Origin: Akebia trifoliata
Lineage: Eukaryota > Streptophyta > Magnoliopsida > Ranunculales > Lardizabalaceae
NCBI GenBank assembly: GCA_017979445.1
Contig: CM030706.1
Coordinates: 21,717,884-21,781,883 of the forward strand
Reading direction: 5' to 3'
DNA: 64,000 nt
Shown here: positions 10,052-21,403 of the stretch, piece after piece
Layout: the number at the start of each line of letters is the position of its first letter
Position numbering within the stretch: position 1 is the first letter of the stretch
Position numbers and translations under genes: made by a program
The notes under the pieces: generated by a model
The model's database searches: none
What the model was told of the DNA's origin: nothing
What the model saw: only the letters and a program-made list of their open reading frames with translations

Positions 10052-11254
10052 CTAAATGAAGTACCGTTTGATTTGGTCAAGGTTGGTTGGTTCTAGTAAT
10101 TCGATTCCATCATGATCTTGAAGCCTGACAGCTTTTCCTGGTAATATTTCTTTGATGACGAACGAACCTACCCAATTTGGTTTGAACTTCCCTTTAGGGT
10201 CAAAGATAGGTGCCCGATTATCTTTGAGTACTAAATCCCCGACTTGTAAGTGACGGGCCTTGATCTTTTTGTCAAACGCACGGGCGACTCTTCTTTGATA
10301 AGCTTGTACGTGATACAAAGTTCTCAGTCATTTTTCTTTGGTCAAATTCAATTCTTTATACCGTTAGCGAACCCAATCTGCTTCTGACAACTGACTTTCC
10401 AACAAGACTCTGAGAGACGAAATTTCCATCTCAACTGGTAAGACTGCTTCCATGCCATACACTAAGGAGTAGGGAGTAGCTCCAGTAGAGGATCGAATTG
10501 AAGTTCGATATGCCCATAGTGCGAATGGTAGTTTTTCTGACCAATCTCGATATGATTGACACATTTTCCTGATGATAGTCTATAGATTCTTATTAGCTAC
10601 TTCGACTGCTCCATTGGTTTGAGGGTGGTAAGGAGATGATTTGTGGTGCCAGATTTTGAACTTTGAACACAATTTAATAACCTCAACTTTGAAGTGGGAT
10701 CCGTTATCAGAAATCTGTTCTGAAGGTACCCCGTATTGACTGATGATGTTCGTTTGGATACATTTTGCAACTCGAGATGCAGTGAAGACAACATAAGAGG
10801 CAGCTTCGACCCACTTGGTAAAATAATCGATAGCAACTAATATGTATTCATGCCCGTTCGATGCTTTAGGCGATATTTTACCAATAATGTCAATTCCCCA
10901 AACTGAGAGTGGCGACGGTGAAGTCAGACCATCTAATTGAGATGGTGGCACATGTATGAGATTTGTGTGTATTTGGCATTTGTGGTAGGTTTTGACCATG
11001 TGATGACAATCTGTTTCCATCGTGGGCCAGTAATACCATTGTCTCATAATTTTCTTAGCTAACATTTTCTCACTCATGTGGGAGCCAAATTCCCCTGAAT
11101 GTAATTCAACCATTATTTGTTCAGCTTGATTTTCATCGACACATGACAAATGAATCCCATCATAAGACCTTTTGTATAAACTTCCTACGCATAGGATGAA
11201 TTGAGATGCTGATCTTAGTAAGGTTTGTCGATCTTTCCTCGATGCTTCTTCCAA
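10052..11254 (-). pseudogene. Integrase of A1, broken
   Basis: Reads from 11254 down. The zinc-binding region is recognisable (ELHSGEFGSHMS ... DCHHMVKTYHKCQ), but the first cysteine of the final C-x2-C pair is Tyr. The catalytic core shows WGIDIIG (first Asp), ISDNGSHF (second Asp) and NGAVEVANKNL (Glu), so the D,D,E triad is visible. Stops near 10578 and 10362, plus a stop or shift near 10320, split core, TPYSLVYGMEAVLPVE block and C-terminal domain (KIKARHLQVGDLVL ... GSFVIKEILPG). Ends ...LDQIKRYFI. It is the last part of pol and would insert the cDNA into host DNA. Confidence 0.85.
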
Positions 11255-11260
11255 GAATTC

Positions 11261-11775
11261 TTATTTTTTTAAGACTCTTTTTATATCTGTGTACCATGAC
11301 TTTCCATCAGGTAGTCGAGTAATAATGTTGATTTGATAGCAATATGCAGGTTTTTCTTTGACTTCGACGGTGATCGGCCTCAATTCCATGCCTGGGGGTA
11401 AATGGATCATTGAGGATAGGGTGGCTAAAGAGTCAGCAAATATGTTATCTTCCCTTGACGAGTGTTGAAACAGGATAGCTTTAAACTTACTCACTAAATT
11501 TAACAAATACTCATGATAAGGCTTCAACTTTTCATCCCTAGTCTTCCATTCTTCCAATGACTGATCTATGACCAAGGCTGAATCCCCAAAAACTTCAATT
11601 TCTGTAATGCCCAAATTCAAAGCAGTTTCTAGCCCAGCGATACATGCTTTATATTCCGCTATGTTATTAGTGTTAGAAAAAACTAACTTAATGACGATTA
11701 GAATGTGGCATCCTTCTGGAGAAAATAGGACTGCCCCTATTCCATACCCATTCTGATTGGTGGCTCCATCAAAGT
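11261..11775 (-). pseudogene. Second (archaeal-type) RNase H of A1
   Basis: Downstream of RT-RNase H on the minus strand. The motifs LYFDGATNQNG (11770-11738), NIAEYKACIAGLE (about 11665-11627), EVFGDSALVIDQ and ADSLATLSSM give the D, E, D, D set of the archaeal-type RNase H. Having this domain in addition to the normal gypsy RNase H is a hallmark of the Tat lineage. The stretch ends with a GKSWYTDIKRVL segment and a stop directly before integrase. It would help remove RNA from the RNA-DNA hybrid. A stop near 11778 separates it from the upstream RNase H. Confidence 0.8.
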
Positions 11776-11794
11776 ACAGCTGTCATGTTTGGTT

Positions 11795-13240
11795 CTACGA
11801 TTCTTCTTCAACATGCAAGATGTTCTCATCTGGAAATTGATCAACAAACCTTATTCCTTCTACTATAGGGTGATCTGCCAAGTATTCTGCTACAGCTCTC
11901 CCCTTGATAGATTTCTGTGTAATATGCGTGATGTCAAACTCTGATAACAACAATAACCATCGCGCGGTTCTCCTTATCAACGCCGATTTCTCGAAAAGAT
12001 ACTTGAGAGGATCCATCCGAAATAACAAGATAATTGAATGATATAGCATATAGTACCAGAGTCTCTGAGTAGCCCATACCAGTGCCAAACAAGTTTTTTC
12101 TAGGACTGAATACTTTCGTTTATAGTCTAACATCTTTTTTCTAATGTACTATATAGTCCTTTCTTTACGAGTATCTTTGTCATACTATGCAAGCATGCAT
12201 CCCATAGCTTCTTCCGTGACTGACAGATAAAGAAGAAGTGGTTCACCTGGTGTAGGTGGAACCAAAATAAGTGGGTTCAAGAGATACTCCTTGACTTGGT
12301 CGAAAGCCTTTTGACATTGCTCATTCCAAACGGTTGGTTCATTCTTTTTTAGGAGCTTGAAAATAGGTTCGCAGACGTTGGTAAGTTGAGCGATAAATCT
12401 GCTGACATACTGGATTATGCCCAAAAAACCTCGAATTTATTTTTTAGTCTTAGGCGGTGGCATCTCTTGGATAGCTTTAATCTTCATAGGGTCTACTTCG
12501 ATCCCTCTTTAACTGACCACATCCTATTAATTTTTCAGAAGTTACTCTAAATACGCATTTATACGGGTTGAGGCGGAGTTGGTACTTTTGAATCCTTGTG
12601 AGAAACTTTTCTAACGCAGCAACGTGCCCCCAATCGTTCCTTAGATTTGACTATCATATCATCTACATAGACTTCGACTTCTTTGTGTATCATGTCATGT
12701 AGTAAGGTCGTGGCTGCTCTTTGATAGGTGGCTCCAACATTCTTCAAACCAAAAGACATAACCTTATATCAAAAGGTTTCCCACTGTGTGATGAACGACA
12801 TTTTTTGCATATCTCGAGTATCCATTTTTATCTGATTGTATCCCAAAAAACCATCTATGAAGGACAACAAAGTGTGTCCTGCTGTACTATCTACTAGAAC
12901 ATCTATGTGTGGTAAAGGAAAACTATCTTTTCCATCCTTTTTCAGCACTGGGACGACATTAGCAATCCACTCAGGGTATTCTACTACTTCCAAGAATCCA
13001 ACGTTAATTTGCTTCGTAACTTCTTCTTTAATTTTCAGAGTCCATTCCGGTTTCATACGTCGAAATTTCTGTTTGATTGGTCGAGCATCAGGATATAATG
13101 AAATCCGATGTTGAACAATATATGTGCTTACTCCTGGCATATCCTCATAAGACTAAGCAAACACGTCTTTGAACTTTCTGAGCAAGTCTACTATCCCTTT
13201 GCGTTCATCGAGAAATAAAGTGACCCAATTCTTGATGACT
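11795..13240 (-). pseudogene. Reverse transcriptase and RNase H of A1, broken
   Basis: Read from about 13240 down: SYEDMPGVST, then RRMKPEW, YPEWIANVVPVLKKDGK, FPLPHIDVLVD, FSFIDG-like LLSFIDGFLGYNQI, MSFGLKNVGATYQRA and the catalytic YVDDMIVKS at about 12660. Between KKDGK and DSFPLP about 16 codons are missing in frame (the VDYRDLN segment seen in B2). Frameshifts follow YVDD and lie near 12500. The connection (QYVSRFIAQLT), RNase H (VLEKTCLALVWATQRL, LSEFDITHITQKSIKG) follow, with stops near 12183 and 12150. A copy like this cannot make active RT. Confidence 0.85.
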
Positions 13241-13717
13241 TTTTTTTGTTCCGAGGTTGATAACCTCTATTTCCTCTATTAGAGCTTGAGCCCGACGTTC
13301 ATCTTCTTGTTCAAGTAACTTGATTATTTTAGGGGGAGGTTCTTCGTCAGAAGACTCTCCCTCCGAAGCCAGATTATTAGTTAAATTATTATCGCGCTCG
13401 GGGTAATCAAAAATTTCTTTCATTTCATTAAAAAGAGATGGGGTAACATGATTTATTGCAGACTTGATAGACTCACTTGACTCAGCAGGAAAAACAGACT
13501 CACTAGAAATAACAGACTCAGCAGAAACAACTAATTTACTTGACTCAATAGAAATAAATGACTCATCAGGTACGTTAGACTGAACAGGACTAATATGACT
13601 GACAGACCTAGTCTTGACGTGCAGCAAAAGACTAATTACATGATAATTAGAGAGACACCTAACAACAGGTTTGATTACAGACTGAAGATCTGGGATCCCC
13701 TTCTCAATCGACAACAC
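13205..13717 (-). pseudogene. Acidic linker between G-patch and RT (A1)
   Basis: Low-complexity Ser/Glu-rich segment (repeated ESVI, ESS, AES units) leading into EEPPPKIIKLLEQEDERR and EEIEVINLGTKK, the usual approach to RT in Tat polyproteins (EvvNLGTe). It then runs out of frame. No catalytic role is expected. Confidence 0.55.
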
Positions 13718-13777
13718 TAGGACGTTGTGATCTTCAATGAATAACTATTCAATATTGAGGGAGTCCAGATTGAGCTG

Positions 13778-14185
13778 TCAGTCTTCAGCTTCTTTCTCTT
13801 CAGCTTCTCTGCTTGCTTCCTTTTCGGGCCATTCCATGCCAAAGAAGATTTCAAACCCCAGTAGACGAGTACCTGTGATGTGATCAATGAACGGCTCTAG
13901 GAACCCACAATAACGGAAGTCTTCTCCTTCTTTCATGAAATAATCATTAAGGGTCTTACGATAGGACTTCATTTTAATGAGATCCGTGATGCGTCTTTGC
14001 CTTTTTGCAATTATCTTGTCTCGCTTTGTCTTCCAGTATTGGGCCCAGTCTTCCTTAGTAGGCTTATATCCTAACCCGAATGTGCTGATGACTAATTTAA
14101 TCACTGGTGCTTCTTTAATACCTTGTTGCTTACGACCTAGGCCCATACCGGGGAAAAATCTCATTTTTTGGAACATATTGGCCAT
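13778..14185 (-). pseudogene. G-patch segment of A1 pol
   Basis: Starts FQKMRFFPGMGLGRKQQGI, which fits the G-patch consensus (aromatic, PG.GLG, ...GI) found between protease and RT in Tat/Ogre elements; G-patches bind nucleic acid or helicases in other proteins. It continues TFGLGYKPTKEDW and a basic KTKRDKIIAKRQRR stretch, then an acidic tail (EKEASREAEEKEAED). It is open for 135 codons in one frame, but separated by stops from protease and RT. Confidence 0.65.
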
Positions 14186-14287
14186 GTAGAAGTTAGAGGT
14201 GTTCTAAATAGGGAAATATTCCTTCATGGAGTGATCCCATTGAACTAAGCAGATTTTCTCAAATTCAAACCCGCTAAGCTCTATCCC

Positions 14288-14959
14288 CTATTGTTCTGGT
14301 TGAATCTCAAGCAACAACTCATTCTTAGCTTCAGTACTGTTTACAATTCCTAAAATTTCAGTATCTCCATGGAGAGTAATCACTAGCCCATCCTTGATAA
14401 ACTTGACATTCTGGTGCAGCGTGGAAAGGATGGCTTTGATCTGGTGTAACCATGGTTTTCCTAACAGTAAATTGAAAGAATACTGGATATCGATGACCTG
14501 AAATTTCATAGGAAATTCAGCTATGCCTGTGGACAATCGAAGGTGCAAAATTCCCAGTACATCCCTCTTGGTGTTATCATAGGCCCTAACCCCTTGATTA
14601 GTGGGCTTGAGATCTTCAGCTTTAAACCCGAGACAAGTAGCAGTCTTCAAAGGGCAAACATTCAGTGCACTCCCATTATCAATCAAAATCATAGGTACCC
14701 TCATCCCGTTACAGTCAACTGTAATGTGCAACGACTAAGTGTGGCTTGCTCCCTCTTTTGGGAGATCTGAGTCCGAGAAGGATAGGATATTCTCTACGTA
14801 AGTTACCCCTACTATACTAGCTAGTTGATCTGGAGAAGTATCAAAGGAGACTTGGGCTGTGTCTAGTACATTGAGAATAGCTTCCCTATGAGCAATGGAA
14901 GCCATGAGTAAACCCCAAATCAAGATATTAGCTCCTGATTTCTTCAACTGCTTGATCAC
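14288..14959 (-). pseudogene. Retropepsin-like protease region of A1
   Basis: Two open segments in the same frame, split by a stop at about 14732. The first (ANILIWGLLMASIAHREAILNVLDTAQV...) is the stretch that precedes protease in Tat elements. The second has VPMILIDNGSALNVCPL, the D-N/G-S/T active-site loop, and FNLLLGKPWLHQIKAILSTLHQNVKFI, the C-terminal flap/strand block. The catalytic Asp is present here, unlike in B2. It would cut the Gag-Pol polyprotein. Confidence 0.8.
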
Positions 14960-16763
14960 GGAGTTATCTTCTTCGATATTTTCTTTGATAGGATCTTCTT
15001 TTTTTTTCTTATCAAGGCCGCGGGGTTATCAACACAGAGTTCTTGTGGCTTAAAAACTCTTCCCCCTCGAGTCATATGTCTAACTTCATCACAGGAGAGG
15101 GAGAAATGCTCATCTTCTTCAGTTAACAAGTATGGATCTTCATCTGTCAAAGATGCAAGGCTTTTCGGGTTCATTTGAGCCAACAGGTAACTAGTGAATG
15201 CGGGACTACTGTAGCGAGGTGGGGATAAACAATATGTATCATCTGAGGTTAGATCAAATGGTTCATAGTTCGTAGTGAAAACCTCATCAGTGAAAGCTAT
15301 CTCGACAAGGGGGTAACTAGACGGTTTGACTTGGATTGAATGGATAGGAGAGACGGGATCAAATAGTAATAGGGTATGAAAAACCATATTCAGGCTTGGT
15401 GGAGGTTAATAGGTAGGTAGTGGATTAGTGGTGACATTTGGTGGGCTAGAGATAGTGACCTTTTTGTTGTCAATAAGGTTTTGAATGGCATGGCGCAAGG
15501 TGAAACATCGATCTGTGTGATGGCCAGAGTTTTGATGGAACTCGCAGAACAAGTTAGAGTTGTGTCCAGCTGGCAAGGGATTTGGTAAAGGTTGGGGTTG
15601 AATCGGGGTAAGCAACCCTTTTTTTATCAATTTGTGAAGAGCTACAGTGAGACTCATCCCTAGATTGGTAAACTAACACGGAGTTCGAGGTTGACTTGGG
15701 TGAACTTGGTTATTAGTCCGGACTGGGGGTTGAGCTGGGGTAGCTGATGTGTTGGCTATGTAAACATGGTTGGTACTAGGTTTGGGATCATAGGGTTTCT
15801 TAGATTTGTTGTCTAAGGGGTTAGAAAGAACCCCAGAGGCAAAAACATCATCGAGTTGGCTTCCGACTTATAACAAGGACTCAAAAGTAGGGAGATATTG
15901 GGCCACTAGGTGTTGAGCATATCCTTGTGAGAGGTTCTTTAGGATAATTACTACTTGTTCCTTCTCCGAAGGTCTATCTCACATTTGGACAGCCTTGGCC
16001 CTTCAGCGACCGATGAAATCAGTGAATGTCTCCCCATTTTTCTATTTAGTTGCTTCCAAATCCCTTCTTGAAGTCTCAATCTCGATACTGTACTTATACT
16101 GATGCTAGAAGGCTTTTGACATGCTCTCCCAGGTACCCACAGTAACTGGATCTTGAGACATCAACATAGTGCTGATCCTGATAGAGTTCTTTGAAACAAC
16201 AGCGTCATATGTTCGTTGCTGAGTCCCATAGTGCGCATGTTGGTAACATACACCTTAAGATGTGTTTTCACACACTCTGTCCCACTAAACTTGTCCATTT
16301 CAGGCATCACAAACTTCTCTGGCAAATGGATTTTAGGGATGCGGTTCAGAGCTTCAATGCCTGCTGCAATTTCATCGATACCCTTTAATTTTTTCATAGC
16401 TAACTCTAATTGAGACATTCTGTTAGTTAACACCGGATTTTTATCAACATACTCTTCGTCTCTGTCGAGTTTGAAGACTTCACGTGGACGTTTCTCCTCT
16501 ACTTTCTTTCCTTTTGGGTCATCTGGGGGATTGCCTGTTGATTCCAAGGTCTGTTCTAACACTTCCACTTTGCCTTTTATACTATTGATATCATTAGCAA
16601 AGGCTACCAAGATCTTATGGATCTTTGTGAGCTCAAATTCTGAAGCCATCTCTGCTTGTTGACTTGGTACTATAGCTCGTTCTAGCTGACTGGACTTAGG
16701 ACTCCAACTAGGAGGTGGACGCTTGAGTCTGGGTGCAATGATAATCCTATATGACCACATCAA
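14956..16763 (-). pseudogene. Gag of A1, broken
   Basis: Begins with MWSYR... (ATG at 16760) or MASEFELTK (ATG at 16647-16649). The capsid-like core reads PEMDKFSGTECVKTHLKVYV and FQRTLSGSA, matching A3 gag (MEKFDGIGCLRTHLKVYV, FQRTLTGPALRW). Several stops follow (near 16160, 16080, 16000, 15870). The nucleocapsid motif is CEFHQNSGHHTDRC at about 15540-15500, a C-x2-H-x5-H-x4-C variant, followed by LRHAIQNLID. The last part (15387-14956) is a gag-pol linker with an open frame and a final Lys-rich run. Gag would form the particle and bind genomic RNA. Confidence 0.8.
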
Positions 16764-16974
16764 AGGTAGATGTAGTCAATTTCAGTGTTATCCCCTTGAT
16801 AACATTTTCAAATAATCATTTTATTGAGGTTTGTGTACCAATCCATTAATTAATCCATTCACGCAATGATCATTCAAAATGAAATAAATTTTTATTTGAA
16901 AGAAAAAACTTTATTGAAAATAATTGACAAAGAAACGTTCTCATTAAAACATCTTTTAACAAATTTGACTTAAA
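16764..16974 (-). other. Spacer between the DUF7745-like ORF and gag (A1)
   Basis: AT-rich spacer without coding. The part at 16775-16815 (TCAGTGTTATCCCCTTGATAACATTTT) is also found in B3 at 53570-53595, just after its DUF7745-like ORF, so the two families share this junction. Confidence 0.5.
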
Positions 16975-18153
16975 CTATTTTTTACATGGACGCTTGGCTT
17001 TGTCTTGGTGGTCATCAGGATTCCTGTCAGGTTTGATCTTCTTAGCTCTAACAACTGGCTCTTTGAATTCTGCTGGTCCGTCTGGATACCCTAAGATGCG
17101 CTTGTTCCAAGCTTTCTCAATGAGATGCACTAATTTTTCAGTCAATGGCTCGGTAGGAAAGAAAGCTTTAGGTTGAAGCAAAGAGAACTCTGTAGGTACT
17201 TCGTACTGTTTTGAGAACAAATTAGGATGGTAAAAAGATGTTTCCTCTAGTCCAATTAGACGAACATAATGGGATCCTTTGGTTCCTAGAACAGGGGAAT
17301 CAATCATCCATCAAGGACATCTCAAACTGATATGACAGGCAATGCGATAGTCTAACCATTCGCTCCAAGCCTTGACTGAGTTGTGACGCACTAGCAGGTT
17401 TTTTTTGGAAAAATGTTCTGGCCCATACTCGAGGTTTGAAGGGACATCTACAATTTTGAGACGATCACAAAGCAACATATAGAGTAAATAGGGGCTTCCT
17501 TTGAAGCTTTCCTGCTCACCATTTTTTATGGCACCTAGACCTGATAAAGTTTCAGCTAGGATGAGAGGTACTGGGTTGGCTTTTTTTGAGAGTTGAGAGG
17601 CTATATCTATGAAGGATTCAGGGATAGTTTGACCATCACTTTTGGAGGTCAGCATGTATTGGGCTAGGATTCTTAGGCACAATCGATAGTCTCTAGTAGC
17701 TCGCTAGGTTTCTGGTTTTACATTGACAGGATGACTAAGGGAGCGATATAGGCCCAGTAAAGGTACTAATTCCAATATCCCGTTATGGACTAGGGCCTTG
17801 ACTTCTTCTTTTGAAATGTTCAATTCTGTGGTAATGTCATCAGCATATCCTGTCTTCAATGAGGGCCTGACTAGACGTCCTGAAGTGGATATCCCCATAA
17901 TACCACAATAATCTTTGTGAGTGGGGCATAAGTGCATATGCCCTATATGGAATATATGAAGATAGGGGTTCCAGCGCTTAGCCATAGCACGTAACAGGTT
18001 CCAGTCTATTTCAAATTCGTGGAAGTAAAGAGCACTCCTCAACATGAATCTCCCAAAATTGATCTTCTCTACAAGGTGCATCCCTATGATGGTTGTTTTG
18101 ACTAACTGATCGATCGGGTTATTGCCTGCGACTAGTATCCTGATTTTACACAA
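16975..18153 (-). pseudogene. DUF7745-like accessory ORF in sense orientation (A1)
   Basis: One frame of about 392 codons, open except for a TAG at 17704-17706 and a TGA at 17308-17310 (a Trp in the B3 copy). It lies upstream of gag in the same direction. Residues 45-90 read FEIDWNLLRAMAKRWNPYLHIFHIG followed by HLCPTHKDYCGIMGIS, the same aromatic-W-P ... PT.xDy..imG plan as the antisense gene at 6040. Later blocks are YRLCLRILAQYMLTSKSDG, LAETLSGLGAI and EFKEPVVRAKKIKPD, ending in a Lys-rich tail (RPCKK). In B3 the homologous ORF (53759-55111) is collinear. Role unknown; ORFs of this kind are an accessory feature of Tat/Ogre elements. Confidence 0.75.
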
Positions 18154-18598
18154 AAGGATATTTTAATATGCTTCCAAGGTCCATGTAAAATACTTTTTCT
18201 TTTTGAAAAATCTTATTCTTATGGAAAATATTTTCTAGAAAATACTTTTTCTTGGAAAACGTTTTTTCTAGAGAACACTTTTTTTGAAAAACACTTTTTC
18301 TGGAAAATATTTTCCTTTTGCAAACTATTTTTCTTCTTTGAAAATTGGTTGAAACCCGAATTTAGAAAAGAATTTAATTTCCATTTTGATTTAAATGGCC
18401 CAGCCCATCATGATTATTAGGTCGAGATCGACTAGGTCATTATGAATTATTGCAATAAATAGATTTATTATTGGGTCGGTGCACCCATTTTAATCAGGTA
18501 AAAGAAAACTTTAATCATTGAGGACAACCATATATTTTGATCTCATCATCCACATCATTCACATACACTCATCAATCATAAGATTCCATTCAATGAAT
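18154..18598 (-). other. Leader segment of A1 next to the accessory ORF
   Basis: Runs of TTTTTCTTGGAAAA-like units (18180-18340) form short imperfect repeats. Translation of 18154-18200 still resembles B3 upstream of its ORF, so the original start codon may lie near 18190. Nothing else is visible. Confidence 0.45.
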
Positions 18599-19394
18599 AA
18601 CCCGGGAACACCCACGATAAATTTGTAGACTTTAAGCTTACTACGTGCAATGCATTTTTATCTGGCCACCATTGCCCAACTACACCTATATACCTCTCGA
18701 GCATACTCAATCAGACGGTACATGGTGACTTGGTTTGATATACCGTATAGGTGATAATCTAAAACTTCAACTCACTTCTCTGAAGTAAAAACAATCAGTT
18801 TGATCTCCAGTTGAGAGGTGGCGCACGATGCTGAGCAATGGCCCACTTAAATACCTCTCGTCTAGAATAGACGTAGTCTTTCCCCCTCGTACAGTAGGGT
18901 ACAGCAGGGCAGTATCTCGCTTAGGCATTGATTTTGACCAAGAAGTGCAATTGATGTACTTGGATTATCTTTTATATACCTACGGGTACGAGTCAAGAGT
19001 TGTAGCTTTCATAAATGGTTTAGCATCCCACGAGAGGACCGACCACGTACTAGTACCACGTTGGCGATTAGGACATGTGACTGTGTGGCTCACAATAGGT
19101 CAAAGGCTCAGGTCGCTCCAGCCTGGGTGCATCGATATACCTTCAGAGTCACTTAATCAGACGGTACTGATGCCCCAATTTGATATACCCTAAGGTACGT
19201 GACTGGAGTTGTGGTTTTCATGAATGACGTCGCATCTCCGAAGAGACTCGGCCACGCACTAGTGCCACGTTGGCTATATGGGACGTGCAAGCGTGCAAAA
19301 CAGTAAACGTGCTTGTGGTGTGTGCAAAACAGGGTGGGGTGTGCCCGGCGCATTTTCCAAACAAATGGGCCCATGGGCCTGATCATACCATCAT
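18599..19394 (-). repeat. Conserved leader block of A1
   Basis: This block of about 800 bp is repeated at 27598-28402 (A3, inverted), 55328-56155 (B3) and 63508-64000 (A5). It begins CCCGGGAACACCCACGATAA and ends around GGGCCCATGGGCCTGATC. It contains two diverged copies of an approximately 120-bp unit, at about 18985-19090 and 19192-19300 (shared blocks: GAGTTGT.G.TTTCAT.AATG, AGAG.C.G.CCACG, AC.AGTGCCACGTTGGC). Plus-strand open frames in it stay open in three copies but are antisense to the elements and broken in B3. Confidence 0.8.
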
Positions 19395-20575
19395 AACATT
19401 GAAATATTAATCCCAATAATACACAAACCAACTTCATCCCATCACATCAATACTAAGATCAAAACAAACACACATATCTCAATTTATGGTATGTTAGATA
19501 AGCAATCACAATAGGACTAATAATTAGAATCAATCATTGAAACAAGCACACAATTCTCAGTCAAAAATGAGAAATATTTTTTATGGTTCAATCAAGGATC
19601 ATTTTGAGCTATCCCAAACAAATCGGGATTTTAGCAAATATTAAATTGGGGATAGAACATTGAATTGATGATTGTGAAGATTTTATTTTTTTTATTTTTT
19701 TTTATTTTTTGAGAAATATGCAAAGCAAATCCTTTGGACATATAGGCTAACTTGACAAAACTCATAAGATTTCAAATTTAACTAAGAGTCATTTGGCCAA
19801 CGTGGTTTGTCACATCTACAACCTTTTGATTTTATGGGAAAAAACTCGAATTCAAAAAAACTTAGATCCAAGGTTTTAAAAAATTAGGTGGCTATGAAAT
19901 TCCATCAAAATCTTAATTTTAGAATAAAAATTCTATGATGAAATAAACAAACATAAAGGAAAAATTCTATGAATTTTAAAAAAATGATCACTTTTCACCA
20001 TTGGATTTCAATTTTCAAATTAGGAAACCATAGCCATCCACTTTCAACATTGAAGATTAAAATCAATTTTGTTTTTAAAATCTGAGTTTTTCCACAAAAA
20101 TTAGAAGGTTGCGATGTCATGTTTTTAATTTGATGTTCCAAAGTGAACCCAATGACACCTAGTAGGATTCAAATCTTACTATGTAAGTCATGATAGCATG
20201 ACTCATAAAGTGAATCCCATCTCAACACAGCACCCAGCCATTTTTTCCTCCATATATGTTGCTGTCAGCAACAAATGACACTCACAAAATTTGTGTTTTT
20301 TTTTTCAAATCCCATTACAAGTTACCAAATTAAAAAAATCTCAAGACATTCAATGGCTGTGCTAGTCATCTAAGTGCGTGGGGGTTAATGGAGGATGTTG
20401 GGACTGTTATTACAGCGAAGAAGATGAAAAAAAAAAGGTTGTTGCTTCGTTAATGGTGGTGAAGACAGAGAGAGGGAGAGAGGTGGTGAAGAAAGAGAGA
20501 GAGAGAGAGAGACGTCTCTCTCTTTCTACTGGTTTGTTCTCTTCTTATTGAAGAAGAAGATAAGAAATAAAAAAA
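19395..20575 (-). other. AT-rich leader of A1
   Basis: No coding signal. Contains an AT-rich stretch and, at 20466-20530, a GA/CT-rich microsatellite with a GACGTC centre that could fold back on itself. It is the untranslated leader between primer site and accessory ORF. Confidence 0.5.
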
Positions 20576-20599
20576 AACGTTTTTTTATGGCACACCAGC

Positions 20600-21010
20600 C
20601 TTTATTTTTGTTAAACGTTGCTGCCCTACCCATTAAAAGCACAAAAAAATTAATAAAAAAAAAAAAAAAACATTGCTGCCCCTTGGCAGCACATTAACAA
20701 ATTTTTTTAGAAAAAAAACATGGCTGCCCCTTAGTAGCACAAATTTTTTTTTTTTTTTTTTAAACGTAGCTGCCCTTGGCAGCACATTGAAAAAAAAAAA
20801 ATTTAAACGTGGTTGCCCCTTGGCAGCACAATTTTCTTTTTTTTTTTTAAAACATGACTGCCCCTTAGCAGCACATTAAAAAAAAAAAATTTAAAAAAAC
20901 ATGGCTACCCTTAGTAGTAAAAGAAAAAAAAATTTAAAAACGTGGCTGTCCCTTGGCAGCACAAATTTTTTTTTTTTTAAAACATGGCTGCCCTTAGCAG
21001 CACAAAAAAG
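20600..21010 (-). repeat. Tandem GCTGCC-CCTT-GGCAGC hairpin repeats with A/T tracts (A1 leader)
   Basis: Seven to eight units of about 50-60 bp. Each has a core (A)CATGGCTGCCCCTTGGCAG in which GCTGCC and GGCAGC are perfect 6-bp inverted arms around CCTT; the arms are imperfect in some copies (TTAGTAG). Units are separated by runs of A and T up to 18 bp. Long A/T tracts plus GC stems make a regular string of potential RNA or DNA hairpins in the transcribed leader. Confidence 0.8.
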
Positions 21011-21381
21011 AAATTTACATACACCAGCCCCCCCTTTTTAAAAAAAAGAACATAATGCCAAAGGGCAGATTGACTCAAAAATAAAATAAAAACTAAAAAA
21101 AATGTTAAAGGATAAATCTATTCCTAAAATAATAGATAAAAAACTAAATAAAAAAAAAATCTATATGGTGTAAAAACTATCACTCCGTCCTTTGTCCCTT
21201 TATCAAACCATAAAAAATGTGCCAATCAAATTATTTAACATAACGATTAATAATAGTGCCAAAAGAAGGATAAACCATAAAAATAAACAAATAAACTAAA
21301 ATAATAAATAAATTAAAAAAAAAAAAAAGGTCTCTAATGGCAATGCATCCCATACTTTGGGCTTTTCAAGTCTGATCCTCA

Positions 21382-21403
21382 ATAGTCCCCAGTGGAATCG
21401 CCA
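21382..21403 (-). promoter_or_regulatory. Primer binding site of A1
   Basis: Read on the minus strand, TGGCGATTCCACTGGGGAC follows the LTR end CTTTCA with no spacer. Its complement ends ...GTCGCCA-type (here ATCGCCA), like a tRNA 3' end with the CCA tail. Tat/Ogre elements are commonly reported to use a tRNA-Arg-like primer with the TGGCGACTC start. Confidence 0.8.

Noticed and set aside
20466..20530. Long GA/CT hairpin as a functional element
   Set aside because: A simple-sequence GA run next to a CT run; pairing is expected by composition alone.
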